This document shows, in pieces, positions 48,758-61,003 of a DNA stretch of 64,000 bases. Each line of letters begins with the position of its first letter. Position 1 is the first letter of the stretch. Where the stretch lies: positions 121,721,430 to 121,785,429 of the forward strand of contig CM067360.1 of NCBI GenBank assembly GCA_034401795.1. The letters run 5' to 3'. The position numbers and the translations under genes were made by a program. The notes under the pieces are model-generated. The model did no database searches and had not been told where the DNA came from. It saw only the letters and a program-made list of their open reading frames with translations. The stretch is from Chaetoderma sp. LZ-2023a. Taxonomy: Eukaryota; Mollusca; Caudofoveata; Chaetodermatida; Chaetodermatidae.

Positions 48758-48970
48758 CCCTTTAATGGCTCAAAAGAAAAATATTTGTTTATTGAATACC
48801 CATTTGCAGCCCAAGAGAAGACTATTTTTTTTAATTTTACCACTGGAAGGACTGGCTCTGTTACAGAGCCAGTCATTCCAGTGGCACATTTTAAAAAAAA
48901 TAGTCTTCTCTTGGACTGCAAATTGACATTCCTTGAGATGGCTGCAGAGGCTGGCTTTTCCATGAAAGGG
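48758..48970. repeat. P2 palindromic MITE, intact (213 bp)
   Basis: TTAA on both sides (48754-48757, 48971-48974); ends CCCTTTAATGG and, inverted, CCCTTTCATGG. The interior is a near-palindrome of 'cagcccaagagaagact', 'ttttaccactggaag' and 'ctggctctgttac'. TTAA targets and CCC ends point to a piggyBac-type transposase in trans. Confidence 0.75.
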
Positions 48971-49231
48971 TTAAAATCAATAGAATGGTAAAAATTTGTT
49001 CAGCGGAACTCAAGTTCTTATGTAGACATTTTCAAAGTTGGGTCAAGAAGAACGTGGCCTTTGAAATTTTACAGATATTACTGTAGGGGACAATAGAAAC
49101 ATTCTAACAATGTTTGGTATCAATCCATCAAAAAACAACAACAAAGTTTGCAACCATTGTTAACTCTGCACAGATGGACAGACAACATGACAGACAAATT
49201 CTATACTAATGTCTTGTATTTCAATATATAC

Positions 49232-49294
49232 CTGAAATTCCCTGAGTACTGTCGAAATGCTTGTCTCGGTGCCGAGATTGGTTAAAATTTCCAG
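49232..49294 (-). CDS. AP3B1: AP-3 complex beta subunit, 63-bp trunk exon
   Basis: Exactly 21 codons, phase 0 at both ends, acceptor TTTCTCAG|CTG and donor TTTCAG|GTATAT. It encodes LEILTNLGTETSISTVLREFQ-type sequence (LEILTNL then STVLREFQ), which in beta-3 adaptins directly links the LKSFYxRSxDPT segment to TYV in the next exon. Too short to show as an open frame. Confidence 0.95.
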
Positions 49295-49612
49295 CTGAGA
49301 AAGAATTAGAAATGTGTTAAGATACCAGAAAATAACTAAATATTAAATTTCATCAAATGACCACGATCAGCCTTTTGAAGCCAAAAGATGGTGGTTCTTT
49401 GAGTGGTTGTTTTTTCAACTACCTGCTTTAAAGAATCACTTTATTTTGGCACCAAAAGGCATATCCTCTAACAGGTTACATTTGATGTTCAAACCAGCTA
49501 AAAACAACACATGAGAAATTGAAATTTTCTTGAACAAATTTGAGGGATAAAATGTTAAGACACATGGCCATGTTACAGAATTAAAAGAAATTTAATCAAA
49601 TTAACCATTTAA

Positions 49613-49840
49613 CCCTCGAATTTATTCAAGAAAACTTCAAATTTTCTCATAGAAAATGTCTATTTGCAGACCAAGAGAAGACTATTTTTATTTTTGAAAA
49701 TTTACCACTGGAATGACTGGCTCGGTTATCGAGCCAGTTATTCCAGTTGTAAATATTCAAAAATAGTATTCTCTTGGTCTGCAAATGGACATTTCTCAAG
49801 ACCACTGCAGAAGCTGTTTTTGGCTATTATGGTTAAAGGG
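49613..49840. repeat. P2 palindromic MITE (228 bp)
   Basis: TTAA on the left (49609-49612) and TCAA on the right; ends CCCTCGAAT and inverted CCCTTTAACC. Contains the best palindrome of the family: 'gcagaccaagagaagact', 'aaatttaccactggaatg', 'ctggctcggttatcgagccag' and their inverses. Another P2-like start, TTAA then CCCTTTCTG, follows near 49860. Confidence 0.75.
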
Positions 49841-50279
49841 TCAATAACACAGAACAGATTAACCCTTTCTGTTGTCTGTTTTGATGGCCTACGAAAATGG
49901 CTTATTGTTGTCCACTAAGACGTCAAAACGTGATAATAAGCGATAAAGTGGGAAGGGATTAGGCCTTGGGAACATTGATTTACCGTAGGACACCATAATT
50001 TCATCAAACTCACATAGGTTAGGGAAATCAATATGATTTCAGGCATATATATGTATTAACAAGTTTATGTGCATTTAACTGTGGGAAGCGAAACCTATCT
50101 GCTATTTTGGATTTCGCACTAACATTTGCAACTGAGCTCTGGTGCTTGGTCGACTATAGTTAAATAGTTAGCTAGCTTTTTCAAGTTTAGTTGATGTCTA
50201 GTTAGCTATAGTTAACTATGGCTCGTTAATCGAACTTGACCTATATTGTGTTACGTTACAAGACAAGGGAAGAATCCAG

Positions 50280-50700
50280 TCTTGGCTATGCCCTGCCCAT
50301 CATTAGCTAAGATCCACCCACACATCGACCATGTTGGGATAGATCGAGCCTTGAACTCTCTGACCATCAATTTCCAGAAAACTATACAGATAAACTGTTC
50401 AATATTTTGAAACTAATTTGACTGGGCACTGTAGCTGCCTATGACAAATTAGTTTCAAAATATTCAACAGTATGTTTATTAAATGGTAAAGGCATTTCGT
50501 GACGAACTTATCTACGTCATTCATGACATCACTGATTATGACGTCTTCCTACACGTCATGGTAGTTGTTTATGATATCATATGATCGATGGAGAAACTGC
50601 AACGGTCCATTATGAGCATGACATCTTTCAGTTCACATAAACTTATATGATAAATAGTGATGCATTTTTATATTTGCTCCGCCCATTTCTAGCTAAGCTC
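50280..50700. repeat. CRE-type dispersed element with partial P1 palindrome
   Basis: Same family as 20910-21280: 'ctatgccctgcccatc', 'gttgggatagatcgagcc', P1 arms at about 50396-50470 with a shortened centre, then 'cgtcattcatgacatcac' and 'gtcatatgatcgatgg'. From 50701 to 51145 no gene was recognised. Confidence 0.7.
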
Positions 50701-51145
50701 CGCCCGCTATATAAGGATGCTTAACATAAAACTTCAGACGGTTACTGTCTGATTTTTGCCGCTTTTGTGACGGATCTACATCATTTTATTACGACTTCAG
50801 CAAATAAGTGAACATATTTTGATTATGACACTAGATACTTGAATGACAGATTGGCTCCCTCCAATAAGTATGACTACAAGCTCATACATACCAATGAACA
50901 GAGTTATCCACAGGCTATATATCTGTGTACAGGAATGTCTAAATTGGTGTAACCAATTTTTTGTTTCGTGCTGTGGTTACGCAAATATTTATGACACAAC
51001 CCGTTTTCCGTTCCCGCAATTCCTTTCACATCGTACATAAATACATGAAAAATGGTTACGCAAAACTGAATAATTTACCTAAAACAAATTTGCTTGACCC
51101 AAAGATGGGATATGCACATTTTCAATTTGGCTAGGCTTGACTTAC

Positions 51146-51217
51146 CTTAAGTAACTTAACATGAGTCGGGTCATTGGATCTAATATAGAAGCTCTTCAGA
51201 AACGGCTCAAACATACC
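51146..51217 (-). CDS. AP3B1: AP-3 complex beta subunit, 72-bp trunk exon (most 5' exon seen)
   Basis: 24 codons, phase 0 at both ends, acceptor TTTGTCTAG|GGT and donor CTTAAG|GTAAG. It encodes GMFEPFLKSFYIRSNDPTHV then KLLK, matching the beta-3 adaptin block that precedes LEILTNL. The N-terminal ~500 residues of the protein should lie upstream in exons above 51217. I found none between here and DIRS copy C at 55125, so they may be beyond the right edge. Confidence 0.95.
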
Positions 51218-51269
51218 CTAGACAAAGAGATAAACAAGTATACAGTCAATGGAGGGACGCAGTTTTAGC

Positions 51270-51620
51270 ATTATCCACACCTATCTCTAGCGAAGCTCCA
51301 TCCATGATTTGCCTATGTTGGGATCAATCGATCTCTGCACTCCTTGAATTTCAATTTCCCAAAAAACTATACGGATAACCTGTTGCAGAGTTTGAAACTA
51401 ATTTGACTGGGTGCTGTTGTTGCCTATGGCAGCAACAGCGCCCAGTCAAATTAGTTTCAAAATATTCAACAGAATGTTTATTAAATAGTAAAGACTTACA
51501 ATTTGTACAACTTGACAGACTATTAAGCATTTGTGATGGACTAAATCATGTCATTCATGACGTAATTGATTATGACATCAGCCTACATGTGATGTAGTTG
51601 ATTATAACATCATATGATTG
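51270..51620. repeat. CRE-type dispersed element with P1 palindrome
   Basis: 'ctagcgaagctccatcc', 'gttgggatcaatcgatc', P1 palindrome at about 51390-51470 ('gactgggtgctgttg' / inverse), 'ttgtacaactt' and decayed 'atgacgtaattgattatga'. A further broken P1 piece is at 51700-51765. Confidence 0.75.
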
Positions 51621-51944
51621 ATAGATAAACTGGAGTCTATAATTATAACTACAGTACAGCTCAGAAATAAACTTACATCTTTCTCAAACAAAATAAAACA
51701 TACTGTTGAACATAGCACAACAGCAATGTCTTCCAATCCCATATGTTCAAAATACCCAACAGAATATTCCTTAAATAACTAACGTGTCTCTGTTTTGCCT
51801 TGGAAACATAACCTTATTTCTGAGCTGTACTGTACTTACAATGACTTAATGTCTCCATAATCCGTTAACATGTTAAAATGGACACGGCGGCTCAAGAAAA
51901 TAAACAAGAATTCCGTTGAATTAAATGTCTCATCTATCTCCTGT

Positions 51945-52230
51945 TTGTCACAGTGGCATTGACCTTTGACATTGTGACCTCCGTGTTAGCACAATACTTC
52001 CTAACATTATAGGTAACCATGTATTCAAGTTTAGTTCCAATAGGACTAACCAATCCTGAAATATAAAAGATTGGCTGAATAGAAATATTTACAGTTGAAA
52101 AAAGCAGAGGTCATATAGTAATGTTAGAATGACCTTGACCTTTGACCTGGTGACCTTCATGACTGACCTGGTGACCTCCATGACACCATCCTGTATCCTC
52201 TTGGCATAAGCAACCATGTAGCCAAGTTGA
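51945..52230. repeat. GACCTTGACC-type repeat
   Basis: Direct relatives of 20330-20690, including 'aagtttagttccaatagg' after each block. Non-coding. Confidence 0.8.
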
Positions 52231-52880
52231 GATATAAATCTTTAGAGATTGACAGTCAAAAACTCCATTAAAAATTTACAGAAGCAGCCGAAACTCGAAC
52301 TTGGTCTGTAGCAACAAAGCAATAAACCAAGTTTCACTTATATATGGCGAAGTCGAAAGGGGACATAACTCCATTAAAAATTGATGCAAACGCCTGAAAC
52401 TCAAACTTGCTCTGTAATCTCTCATAACAAAGCAATGTACCAATTTTGAGTTGAATATCTCGAAGGGCTGCGGAAAAAATTGTGGAAAACTAATATTTTT
52501 GGTCAAAAGGGAGGAAAAATTGATGAAAAGGTTAGAAACTAAAACCTGCTCTATAATAGCCTATAATAAAGCAACCTACCAATTCTCATTTGAATCCCTT
52601 GGAGTGCGAAAAAAGTGCGAAAAACAGATAGTTTTAGTATTTTGTAAGTCGAAAGGGGACGTAACTCCATCAAAATTGACGCAAACTCCTGAAACTCGAA
52701 CTTGGTCTGCAATTTTTCATAAAGCAACGTACCAATTCTCAGTTGAATATCTTGAGACTGCGGAAAAAGGGCAGAAAACCAATTGCGACAGACAGACAGG
52801 CGGAGTGCAAACCTACATGTATGGTCTCACCTCACCCCCCCCCCAAGCCCCCCACCCTGGTTTTACCAGTAGGGGACTAA
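52226..52880. repeat. 'cataactccat' tandem repeat element, second copy
   Basis: Same start ('gatataaatctttagagattgacag') and end ('ttttaccagtaggggact') as 44335-45047. A 189-residue plus-strand frame (52451-53020) is a chance frame through it. Confidence 0.85.
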
Positions 52881-52892
52881 CAACAAAGTTTT

Positions 52893-53345
52893 GTAGAGGT
52901 CAGAATGACCTTGACCTTCGACGTTGTGACTTCAGTATCAGCAGACTGCTTCCTAACATTATACATGTTATAGGTGACAATGTATCCAAGTTTAGTTCCA
53001 ATAGGATTAAACAATCCTGAAAGATAAGCCCAGAAGTTTTGCTAAACACAAAAACTTAACATTGAAAAAAACCCAGTTTTGTATCAAGGTCACAGTGACC
53101 TTGACCTTTGACCTTACGACCTCAGTATCATCATGCTGCTTCCTAACAGTATAAACAACCACATAGCCAAGTTTAGTTGCAATAGAATTAATTGATCCTG
53201 AAATATAAGTCGAGAGCTGAGAAGTTTTGCTACTAAACGCAACAAGAATGCTGAAGCGTACAATGTCTCGCCTGTAAAGGCATGGATAGTGTGGATTGCC
53301 AAAGCAAACTTGGATTGGTTAGTAATACACATATTCAGTAAGGCA
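52893..53345. repeat. GACCTTGACC-type repeat, two blocks
   Basis: Blocks 'tgaccttgaccttcgac' and 'cagtgaccttgacctttgacc', each followed by 'aagtttagttccaatagg'-type sequence and 'cctgaaatataag'. Confidence 0.8.
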
Positions 53346-53549
53346 CCAACAAACTAGTGTAATGAATCAAACATGGACAATTTTACCAAACTGTTGATAG
53401 TCTGATCTTGAAACTAGTAATGATGCAGATAGTACCCCTGCATAGTATCTAACTCAGTGGTCCATAAAAAACTATCCAGAAAATAACATGAAAAAGTCCA
53501 TAACTGTGAAAAAAGTAGTACAGGACCGGGTCTGGCCCTCTGCCACTGC

Positions 53550-55124
53550 CCTCAGATTGACTCAAGAACAAAATAATTTGTTGTACTGTAGTCTACTAAC
53601 TACAAGCTTCAAGATGATATGTGACATGACCACATTTGATCAAATTTATTTTCTTCCCACCATTTCCATATGTGTAATCATACCGAAAGTTTCAAGTTTA
53701 TATGTGAAATGGTCTAGGAGGAGTTGCGTTACACTCGATTGGTGTCCACTTTTGACCCCGACACCCGACCCTCAGTTTGACCCAAGATCAAAATAATTCC
53801 TTGTACTGTAGTCTACTCATCATTGTCTTGAAAATGATATGCGACATGACATGCTTTGGAAAAATCTTACTTTTTAGCCCACATTTCCCACCCCCAATTC
53901 CAAGTCTTTTGCACATCCCTGGCCATATGTGCAATCATCCCCAAAGTTTCAAGTTTCTATTTGAAATGGTCTAGGAGGAGTTGCATTACAATAGATTGGT
54001 GCCCACTTTTGACACACCCCCCCACCCCCACACCCCTAACCTCAGTTTGTGACCCAAGATCAAAATAATTCCTTGTACTGTAGTCTACTCATCATTGGCT
54101 TGAAAATGATATGCAACATGACAATCTTTGGAAAAATTAAATTTTTTACCCCAAATTCCCCACCCCCAAGCCCCTCCTGCCACTGGTGTCATGCAAAATT
54201 CTAAGTGCCATGCCTATCCCTGTCCATATGTGCAAGTATCCCTAAAGTTTCAAGTTTCTATCTGAAATTGTCTAGGAGTTGCATTACAATCGATAATTAC
54301 TGGCCAAAACTGCACTTGCAAAACACATTAAAAAAGCCCAAGTCCAAAACCGTGAAAAAAATAGTTGCCCCCAAATTAAATCTATTGTTATGTAGATCAC
54401 ATCCCTGTTTAGTATAGATCACGTCTGTAAAGTTTCAATGAGATCGGCTGAGCCAGTGTTGAAAAATAAGTTGATTACAAAACCTTAACCAAAACTGCAC
54501 TTGCAAAATACATGAAAAATGTCCAAGTCCAAAACCGTGAAAAAATAGTTAAAATGCCTCAAAATTAAATGTGTTGTTATGTAGATCACATCCCTGTATA
54601 GTATAGATCACTTCTGCAAAGTTTCTTTGAGATTGGATGAGCCAGTGTTGAGACATAAGTTGATTAAAAAACCTTAACCAAAACTGCACAAATGATGGAT
54701 GATGATGCTGCCGCCGCTGCCGCCGGAATTCGTGATCCCTATGTCTCGCTTTCTGCTTCGCAGGCGAGACAAAAATATTGATGGAGTATGCTTCCCTATA
54801 TTTTAGAGAACATGTCTGTAAAGTTTCAGCAAGATCTGTTGGGTCAATGCTGAGAAATAATAATCTCTAAAAACCTTAACCATAAAAAACCTGTACATTT
54901 TCTATGTCGAAAACCATGGAAAATTCAGCAAAATGTTTTCAAAATTTTGTTAAAATAATGATGTAATGAGATTCCCTACATTATAGATAAGATGTCTGTA
55001 AAGTTTCAGGAAGATCTGATGGGACAATGATGATAAATATTGATATTTAAAAACCTTAACCATAAGTACAGATATGGTGACGCCGACGACACCGACGACG
55101 ACACCGCCGCCGCCGCCGACGGAA
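53550..55124. repeat. Tandem 220-280-bp repeats and a 'aaaccttaacc' repeat tail
   Basis: Three units with 'cttgtactgtagtctact', 'aaagtttcaagttt' and 'tggtctaggaggagttgc' start near 53565, 53785 and 54060. From 54300, units with 'aaaccttaaccaaaactgcac' and 'catgtctgtaaagtttc' follow, closing with C/G-rich 'gacgacaccgacgacg' trinucleotide runs (55078-55122) at the border of DIRS C. Non-coding. Confidence 0.75.
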
Positions 55125-55376
55125 TCATAAAAGCATCCGCTTTTGTTTCTATGAGAATTCTTAATACTTACCAGATGTACTATTAGGATAATGCCTATTA
55201 TCTAGTCTAGCTCAAAATAAACAATTAAAAAATGGTCCTGCCCATACTGTGTCCGGGAATTACCATAGCCCAGGTACCGAGTCCATTCCCAATCACAATC
55301 AGGTTCGTCTTATATTTGCCTTGAAAAACAGCGAAAGCAGGTCAGCCTCACCTCAGCGGGGTGGCTGATGGAGGGC

Positions 55377-55477
55377 CATATGAAATCTGGTAAGTATTAA
55401 GAATTCTCGTAGAAAGAAAAGCCGATGCTTTTTTGATTCTACTTCGAATAATACTTACCAGATGTACTATTATGGTA
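55377..55477. repeat. DIRS C internal complementary region
   Basis: Same end-joined structure as in A and B ('cttttttgattctacttcg'), with a few point changes ('atatgaaatctgg' for 'atagtacatctgg'). Confidence 0.88.
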
Positions 55478-56243
55478 AACTCCAGATTTCGACAGCCAAG
55501 AAATACAGGTGGGAGGAGGTGAGGCTCGAACCAGCACTCATCTACCATCCGACAGAGAAGGTTGTGAAGAGACTAGAACCCTGGCATACGCTTGGGCTCC
55601 GCTATCTGACTCATAGAGTGCTAAACTTCCATGGTCTAGACCGTGCTCCCCCCTCTCATTTGTCCGCACAAATTCCAGAGGGCTGTCAAAACGGGGAGCA
55701 ACACCCACCAGACCCGTGTCAGCCCCAAGTCTCAGCTAGGGCAGTCCAGTAGAGTGCAAAGAAGCTACTACAACTTCTAATTTTGAAAAAAACTATCAGT
55801 GTATCGATTAGATTTTCAAATTGGAATGAGCTTAATGTCTGTTTAAAAGAATAAGATGTTCTTGGCCAGTCTATTTACTTAGATAGTCTGGTATTTCGAC
55901 TATAAGTAAACTTAAAATTAGTCACTTAATTAAGGCAAACACTCACCATTTTTGAGTGCTTGGTCTTTCTTGTTCATCACAGGAGCTCGGCCCAATCCAC
56001 GGTCATTCTCGGGTCATGTGCATGGCCATTGTTCAGTGCAAGTGGAAGAAAACTTGTGATGTGTGCGAAATAGTGGTCGGATGTGGCTTTAGTTCAGATT
56101 CAATAAATTGGCGACGGCTACCAGATTAAGCGTGCTGGAGATGTCGCGAAGGTAGAAATCAGTGAATGACGACTCGGCATGCCATTGTGCTACAGACATC
56201 ACCTCCTCTAATGAGAAACCCTTATAAAGGGCTGATGATGCTG

Positions 56244-57491
56244 CTAGTGCTTAGCGATTTTGTGCGACATCTGAATAGCATCGACTATCCAACGAGAAAT
56301 GGTATCTTTCGAGGCGCGCAAATGAGGAGCTTTGAGACATAACCACAGAGATTTCGGGTCATCTCTCCACTCCTCAGTACGTTTCTTATACATTTTCAGA
56401 CATCTGACAGGACACCGAGCAGAAGAGTTTGGGTCATGTCTAGTTAAACCTGGAAAATTGATCGGATGTCCTGGATATTTAAGTGACTGATTCTTTGCCA
56501 GGAAACAAAGACGTGGAAGTAGTCTTAAACCTTCACCTGTGACGACAAAACGGTCTTGTTCGGCAGAAAGTGCATGTATTTCGCTTCTCCTTCTCGCCGA
56601 CGCTGCCGCAACCAATAAAACTGATTTAATAGTTAACAGTTTAATATCTATAGATCTAATCGGTTCAAAGGGAGCATGCCCTAAAACCTGTAGAACAAGA
56701 GATAGATTCCATGCTGGGATAGGAATTGGCTGTCTAGGTCGCAGATTGCTCATTCCTTTAATAACCTCATTTAAAGTGTCATTCTCCACTCCTTCAATGG
56801 CCAGACTGGGAATGACTGAAGCTAATGCAGACTTATATGCTGCTAGGGTTGAAGGTACAAGTTTGTCAACTTCGTATAAATGACAGATAAAATCTGCTAC
56901 GTGTTGAACAGATGCAGAAAAGGGATCGATATCTCTTCCCTTACACCACTCTGCAAATTTGTTGATTCTATAATTATATGTTTTAGTGGTTGACCCTCTT
57001 CTGGCTGAAGCAACAAACTTCGCTGCTTGCTCAGAAAAGCAACCCTTAATTGCACGCTGCTGGAAAACATCCATGCAGTCAATTTGAACATTTCCGGTCT
57101 GTCGTGGAGATACAGACCCTTCTGAGAGATTAGATCTCTTCTGTCTGGAAAAGGGATTGGATTGCAGACCAGAAGGTCCAGCAGATCCGTAAACCATGAT
57201 CGGCCTGGCCAATAAGGAGCGATCAGTAGTACTAGCGGGTTCGGGATCGGTGACACTTATGTGACCATCTTTGCGTTCTGTTTTATCGCAAACAGGTCCA
57301 CATTTGGCTTGCCCCAATGTTTGAATAGAACCTCCGCTACCGATTGGTTGAGCTGCCACTCCGTCGGACGACAAACCGTCCTTCGACTGAGAGCATCTGC
57401 TAAGATGTTCAGTCTTCCTGGAATGTGTGTGGCCAGAAGAATAACATTCCTCTCTTGGCACCACAGCAGAAGGTTCCAAATCATCATACAC
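56244..57491 (-). pseudogene. DIRS copy C tyrosine recombinase, HxxR box deleted
   Basis: The frame has the N domain (KTYNYRINKFAEWC, HLYEVDKLVPSTLAAYKSAL) and SARRRSEIHAL, but ends MSHKIAKH. About 40 bp that in copy A encode the ATGKEIDRANAHQVR region are missing near 56253, so the HxxR box is gone and the downstream Tyr region (56110-56243) is out of frame. The start of this frame overlaps RT/RNase H. Confidence 0.85.
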
Positions 57492-58507
57492 AACTCCGGT
57501 GATTTCGTCCCGCCTTGGCGGTTCAAATAAGACACCACTGTTGAGTTGTCTGTCCTTACTAGGACAATCTTGTCTCAGATTAAGCTCTCAAATTTTTGAA
57601 GTGCTAATGCCACTGCTAATAATTCGAGAACATTGATATGTTTCTGCGCATTGGTCCGATCACATTCCCCTGACACTGACTGATCGTCCAATACTGCTCC
57701 CCAACCCGTCGTCGATGCATCTGTGAAGATGGACATCTGTGGTTGAGGAGGTTGTAGAGGAACACCTCGCAGGAGATTCTGTTCTGATAACCACCACTGA
57801 CGGTGGAATATCAATGGTTCTTTTACTGGAATTCTCAGAGATAACGGATCCGTTCTCTGAGACCAGAATGACATTAGATACATCTGAATCGGCCTGCGCC
57901 TTAGTGCCGCATAAGGAACCACTTTCTCCAGAGACACTAGTAAACCCAGTACCCTGAGAAATTGGCGCGCCGTCAGAAAGGCTCCTAGAGAAACTGACTC
58001 CAGTACTGCGATCAAACTCTTGACTCTGCTCTCCGCCGGAAAATCTAAGCCGTCCCTGAGGTTGAAAAATATTCCCAGATAAACAAACTCCTGGGATGGA
58101 GTCAATTCTGATTTCTCTAGATTCACAATCCATCCTAGGTCCTTTAGTAAGGCTAGGACCACCTGAAGATTGTTGCGCAGAGTGACTGGATTTCCCACCT
58201 TCAGCAGCCAGTCGTCTATGTAAGTATGAACAGCTATGTTTCTTCTGCGAAGATAAGAAGTCATGGCGAGAACCACTTTGGTGAAGACCCTCGGTGCCGT
58301 GGTCAGGCCGGATGGAAGTGCATTGAATTCCCAAACATTGTCTTGGAATGCAAAGCGAAGGTATTTCTGAAAAGGAATTGACATTGGAATATGAAAATAT
58401 GGATCCTTCAGATCTATCGACACTGCCCACATGCCTTTTCTCAGCCCTGTCATCACTGCTGCTACAGTCTCCATCTGAAACTTTGGAGAAAGAATAAATT
58501 TGTTCAA
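56897..58507 (-). pseudogene. DIRS copy C reverse transcriptase C-terminal part and RNase H
   Basis: From FILSPKFQMETVAAV the frame keeps VSIDLKDPYFHIPM, FNALPSGLTTAPRVF and an intact HTYIDDWLLK catalytic box, the thumb (SELTPSQEFVYLGI) and RNase H (IFTDASTTGWGAVLDD, NVLELLAVALAL). A stop (TGA for the CGA seen in copy B) follows FESLI. The rest of RNase H (VSYLNRQGG, LADALSRR) continues at 57538. About 125 bp of the linker to the recombinase is deleted near 57236. The N-terminal RT half is on the other side of the LINE. Confidence 0.88.
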
Positions 58508-58558
58508 CGGTTTCTTCTTCTTGCGTTCATCTTTCTCATGACAGTAATCTCAGACTGT

Positions 58559-58931
58559 TTTCTTTCCTTATTTGGTGCATGAAAGCTGAAGTGGTCATCA
58601 AACTGTCTCTGTCTCCTCTGATCTTCTCTTCAAAAGATACTTCAATAGGCCAGAAGCTTCTCCTAGCCTGTTCATATCGCTGGCAGTGCTGCAAGAGATG
58701 TTCTGCTGTTTCTTCTCACTGCTGTGCCTGGATTTCTGCAGTGTAATTGCTACAGTGCTTCCCTGTTAGCAAGCATGAGTCTGTTATATCTCCACATGGA
58801 AACCTAATGTGAGCACCTGCCCCTCCATTCTTGACAGCCTGGATAGCTGATCCATCTGTATAAACATATATCCATTCTTCCTCAGGGTAGTTTTCTGCAA
58901 TATGACTCAATGCAAGAACTTTGTTTGTCAC
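58559..58931 (-). pseudogene. LINE RNase H remnant and C-terminal Cys/His region
   Basis: 58931-58716 encodes the start of RNase H: EWIYVYTDGSAIQA, GGAGAHIRF, CSNYTAEIQA (first Asp and the Glu of the active site). It then breaks and, in another frame, continues with AEHLLQHCQRYEQAR, the H-x3-C end typical of such LINE ORF2 proteins. The middle of RNase H is deleted. Confidence 0.8.
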
Positions 58932-59009
58932 CTCTGCTTGATCTCCTTTGCTTTCAATCCCTGGAATCGAGGACCAGATTTAAATTGTGTTTTCTATTTC
59001 AGAAGCTTT

Positions 59010-60494
59010 CTACGGTTCCCTCTCAGAGATAGCAGTTATGTTTCTACATCTGGGGAAGATGTCCGACTCTCTGTTTCTTTCAATTTTCTTTGATGTTAAT
59101 AAGAAATTATTCCTTTTGAGCCTTCCTCTAGACATTTGGTGAGTCAGCATATGCATGGGATGGTGAGGCATCAATTTGAATTTCTCGTATTGAATCTCGG
59201 CCTTGATTTCTCGTCTCTGCTGGAGTGGCTGGATATTGGTAAGTTCTTCCATCGCTGCTATTGGAGTGGTCTTCATAGACCCTGTTATGACATGAAGAGC
59301 CTGATTTTGTACCTTATCCAATGTCTGAAGGGTGCTTGTAGCAGCTGTCATCCATGATGATGAGCTGTATTCGATGATTGGCCTAACTGATCCAGAGTAA
59401 ACCTGTTTCAAAATTTTCATGTTAGCTCCCCATTTTGTTCCAGAGAGCTTCTGCATAACTGCCAGTCTTCGCTTGGCTCTACATGTACCTTCAGCTTTTC
59501 TGATTTGCGCCTTCCAGGTTAGTCTTTTGTCAAATATCAGACCAAGATAAGTTACTTCATCCTCAAAGTGCAGAACTGAGTCACCAAATTTCAGACTTGT
59601 CTTGTGTTCCTTTTTAGTGGATAGTGTGAATAGAGTTGCGACTGTCTTCTCTTTGTTGATCTGGACAAACCATCTTGTAACCCAAGAATTGAGGTGATCA
59701 ATTGCGAGTTGCATGCAGTAATTGGCTGTTGACACATACTCCTCGCTGCTCCACATCACAAGATCGTCAGCATACAATGCAGCTCTGACTCCCATTGGAA
59801 GGTTCTTCACCAGGTCATTGATGAATATTGTGAAGAGGGTGGGAGAGACTACACCACCCTGAGGTACACCATGTCGTAGCAGAACTTTCTTGCTGCTCGT
59901 CCCATTCAGCTGTACTGATGCCTTTCGTTTGTGGAGATACTGGCATATCCAGCTGTACATTTTTCCAGAAATATCACTGGTCCTGAGCTTTTGGAGGAGT
60001 CCATGCTTCCATACTTTATCAAATCCCTTCTGCAGATCAACCCACACAGTGATGGTATGCTTTTTCTGTTGGAACGCCTCCTCAATAGACTGTGTCAGAT
60101 ACGTTGTTTGATCCTCAGTAGATCTACACTTTCTGAAGCCATTTTGTTCATCCGCTAAGAGATTGTTGCTTTCAAGATGTCGAAGAAGTCTCTGGTTGAG
60201 GATTCTTTCCATGGCTTTGACAGTGCAACTAGTCAGACTGATAGGTCGATAACTTGCCGCTTTGGATTTATTCTTGCCTTTTTTCAGTACAGGGATCATG
60301 TTGGCCTCTCTGCAAGACTGGGGAACTTCTCCTGTGTACCAACTGTTGTTGAAAATCTCCAAAAGCTTGTACTTTCCAATAGTACCCAGATTCCTCAACA
60401 TCTCATTGGTTATTCCATCTGGTTCAGGAGACTTCCTGTGTTTCAGAACTTTCAAGCTTTTCTCCAACTCGCTGATCGTCAGAAGCTCATCCAT
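59010..60494 (-). pseudogene. LINE reverse transcriptase domain
   Basis: A 494-residue open frame with non-LTR RT boxes in order: HRKSPEPDGITNEML, ASYRPISLTSC, NGFRKCRSTEDQ, VWVDLQKGFDKVW, GVPQGGVVSPTLF, LYADDLVMW (catalytic), VQINKEKT and TYLGLIFDKRLTW. The domain itself looks intact, but frameshifts separate it from the endonuclease upstream and RNase H downstream. Confidence 0.92.
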
Positions 60495-60581
60495 TCCCGC
60501 GGCATGTATATTGTGTGTCTCCGTTCCACTTTGCAGACTTCATTGCAGCTTTTTTACAACTCACTGGCACATCTAGATTGC

Positions 60582-61003
60582 TTACTTTCTGAAATATACA
60601 GCAGCCTCCTCTGTTTTAATTTCACAATCCTCTTCAAGAGTTATGTTCGGTACTCTGGTGTTTTCATCGTTAAGCTGCTTCACAAGCCTCCAGAGTTTGT
60701 TTGTATCTTTTTCAAGATTTAAGCTTGACGTTTTATCTCTCCACGATTCTCTGGTGGCTCTGATTTTGGCTTTCAGATATTTTGCCTTGGATTGTTGGAG
60801 TTTCACATGGTTGGCTTCTTTTGGGACATTCTGTGCAATTTCCCTTGCGTTGGACATTTCTTCGTGTAACTTTTGCAGAGACGTATTCCAGTAAGGTCTG
60901 TAATTTTTCCTGGATCCCCTAGGAATGCATTTGCCAGCATCAGAGAGTAAAGCAGAGTTAAGCTCTTTAACAACTTAATTGATATTTTGGTTTTTGACAT
61001 CAA
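60582..61003 (-). pseudogene. LINE linker between endonuclease and RT
   Basis: Two frames, 61003-60803 and 60857-60582, carry a basic helical region (KLQQSKAKYLKAKIRATRES, NKLWRLVKQLNDE) usual between these two domains. They are in different frames from each other and from both neighbours. Confidence 0.7.

Noticed and set aside
60177..60722. 181-residue plus-strand frame
   Set aside because: Lies antisense to the LINE linker and RT; a shadow of the real minus-strand reading.
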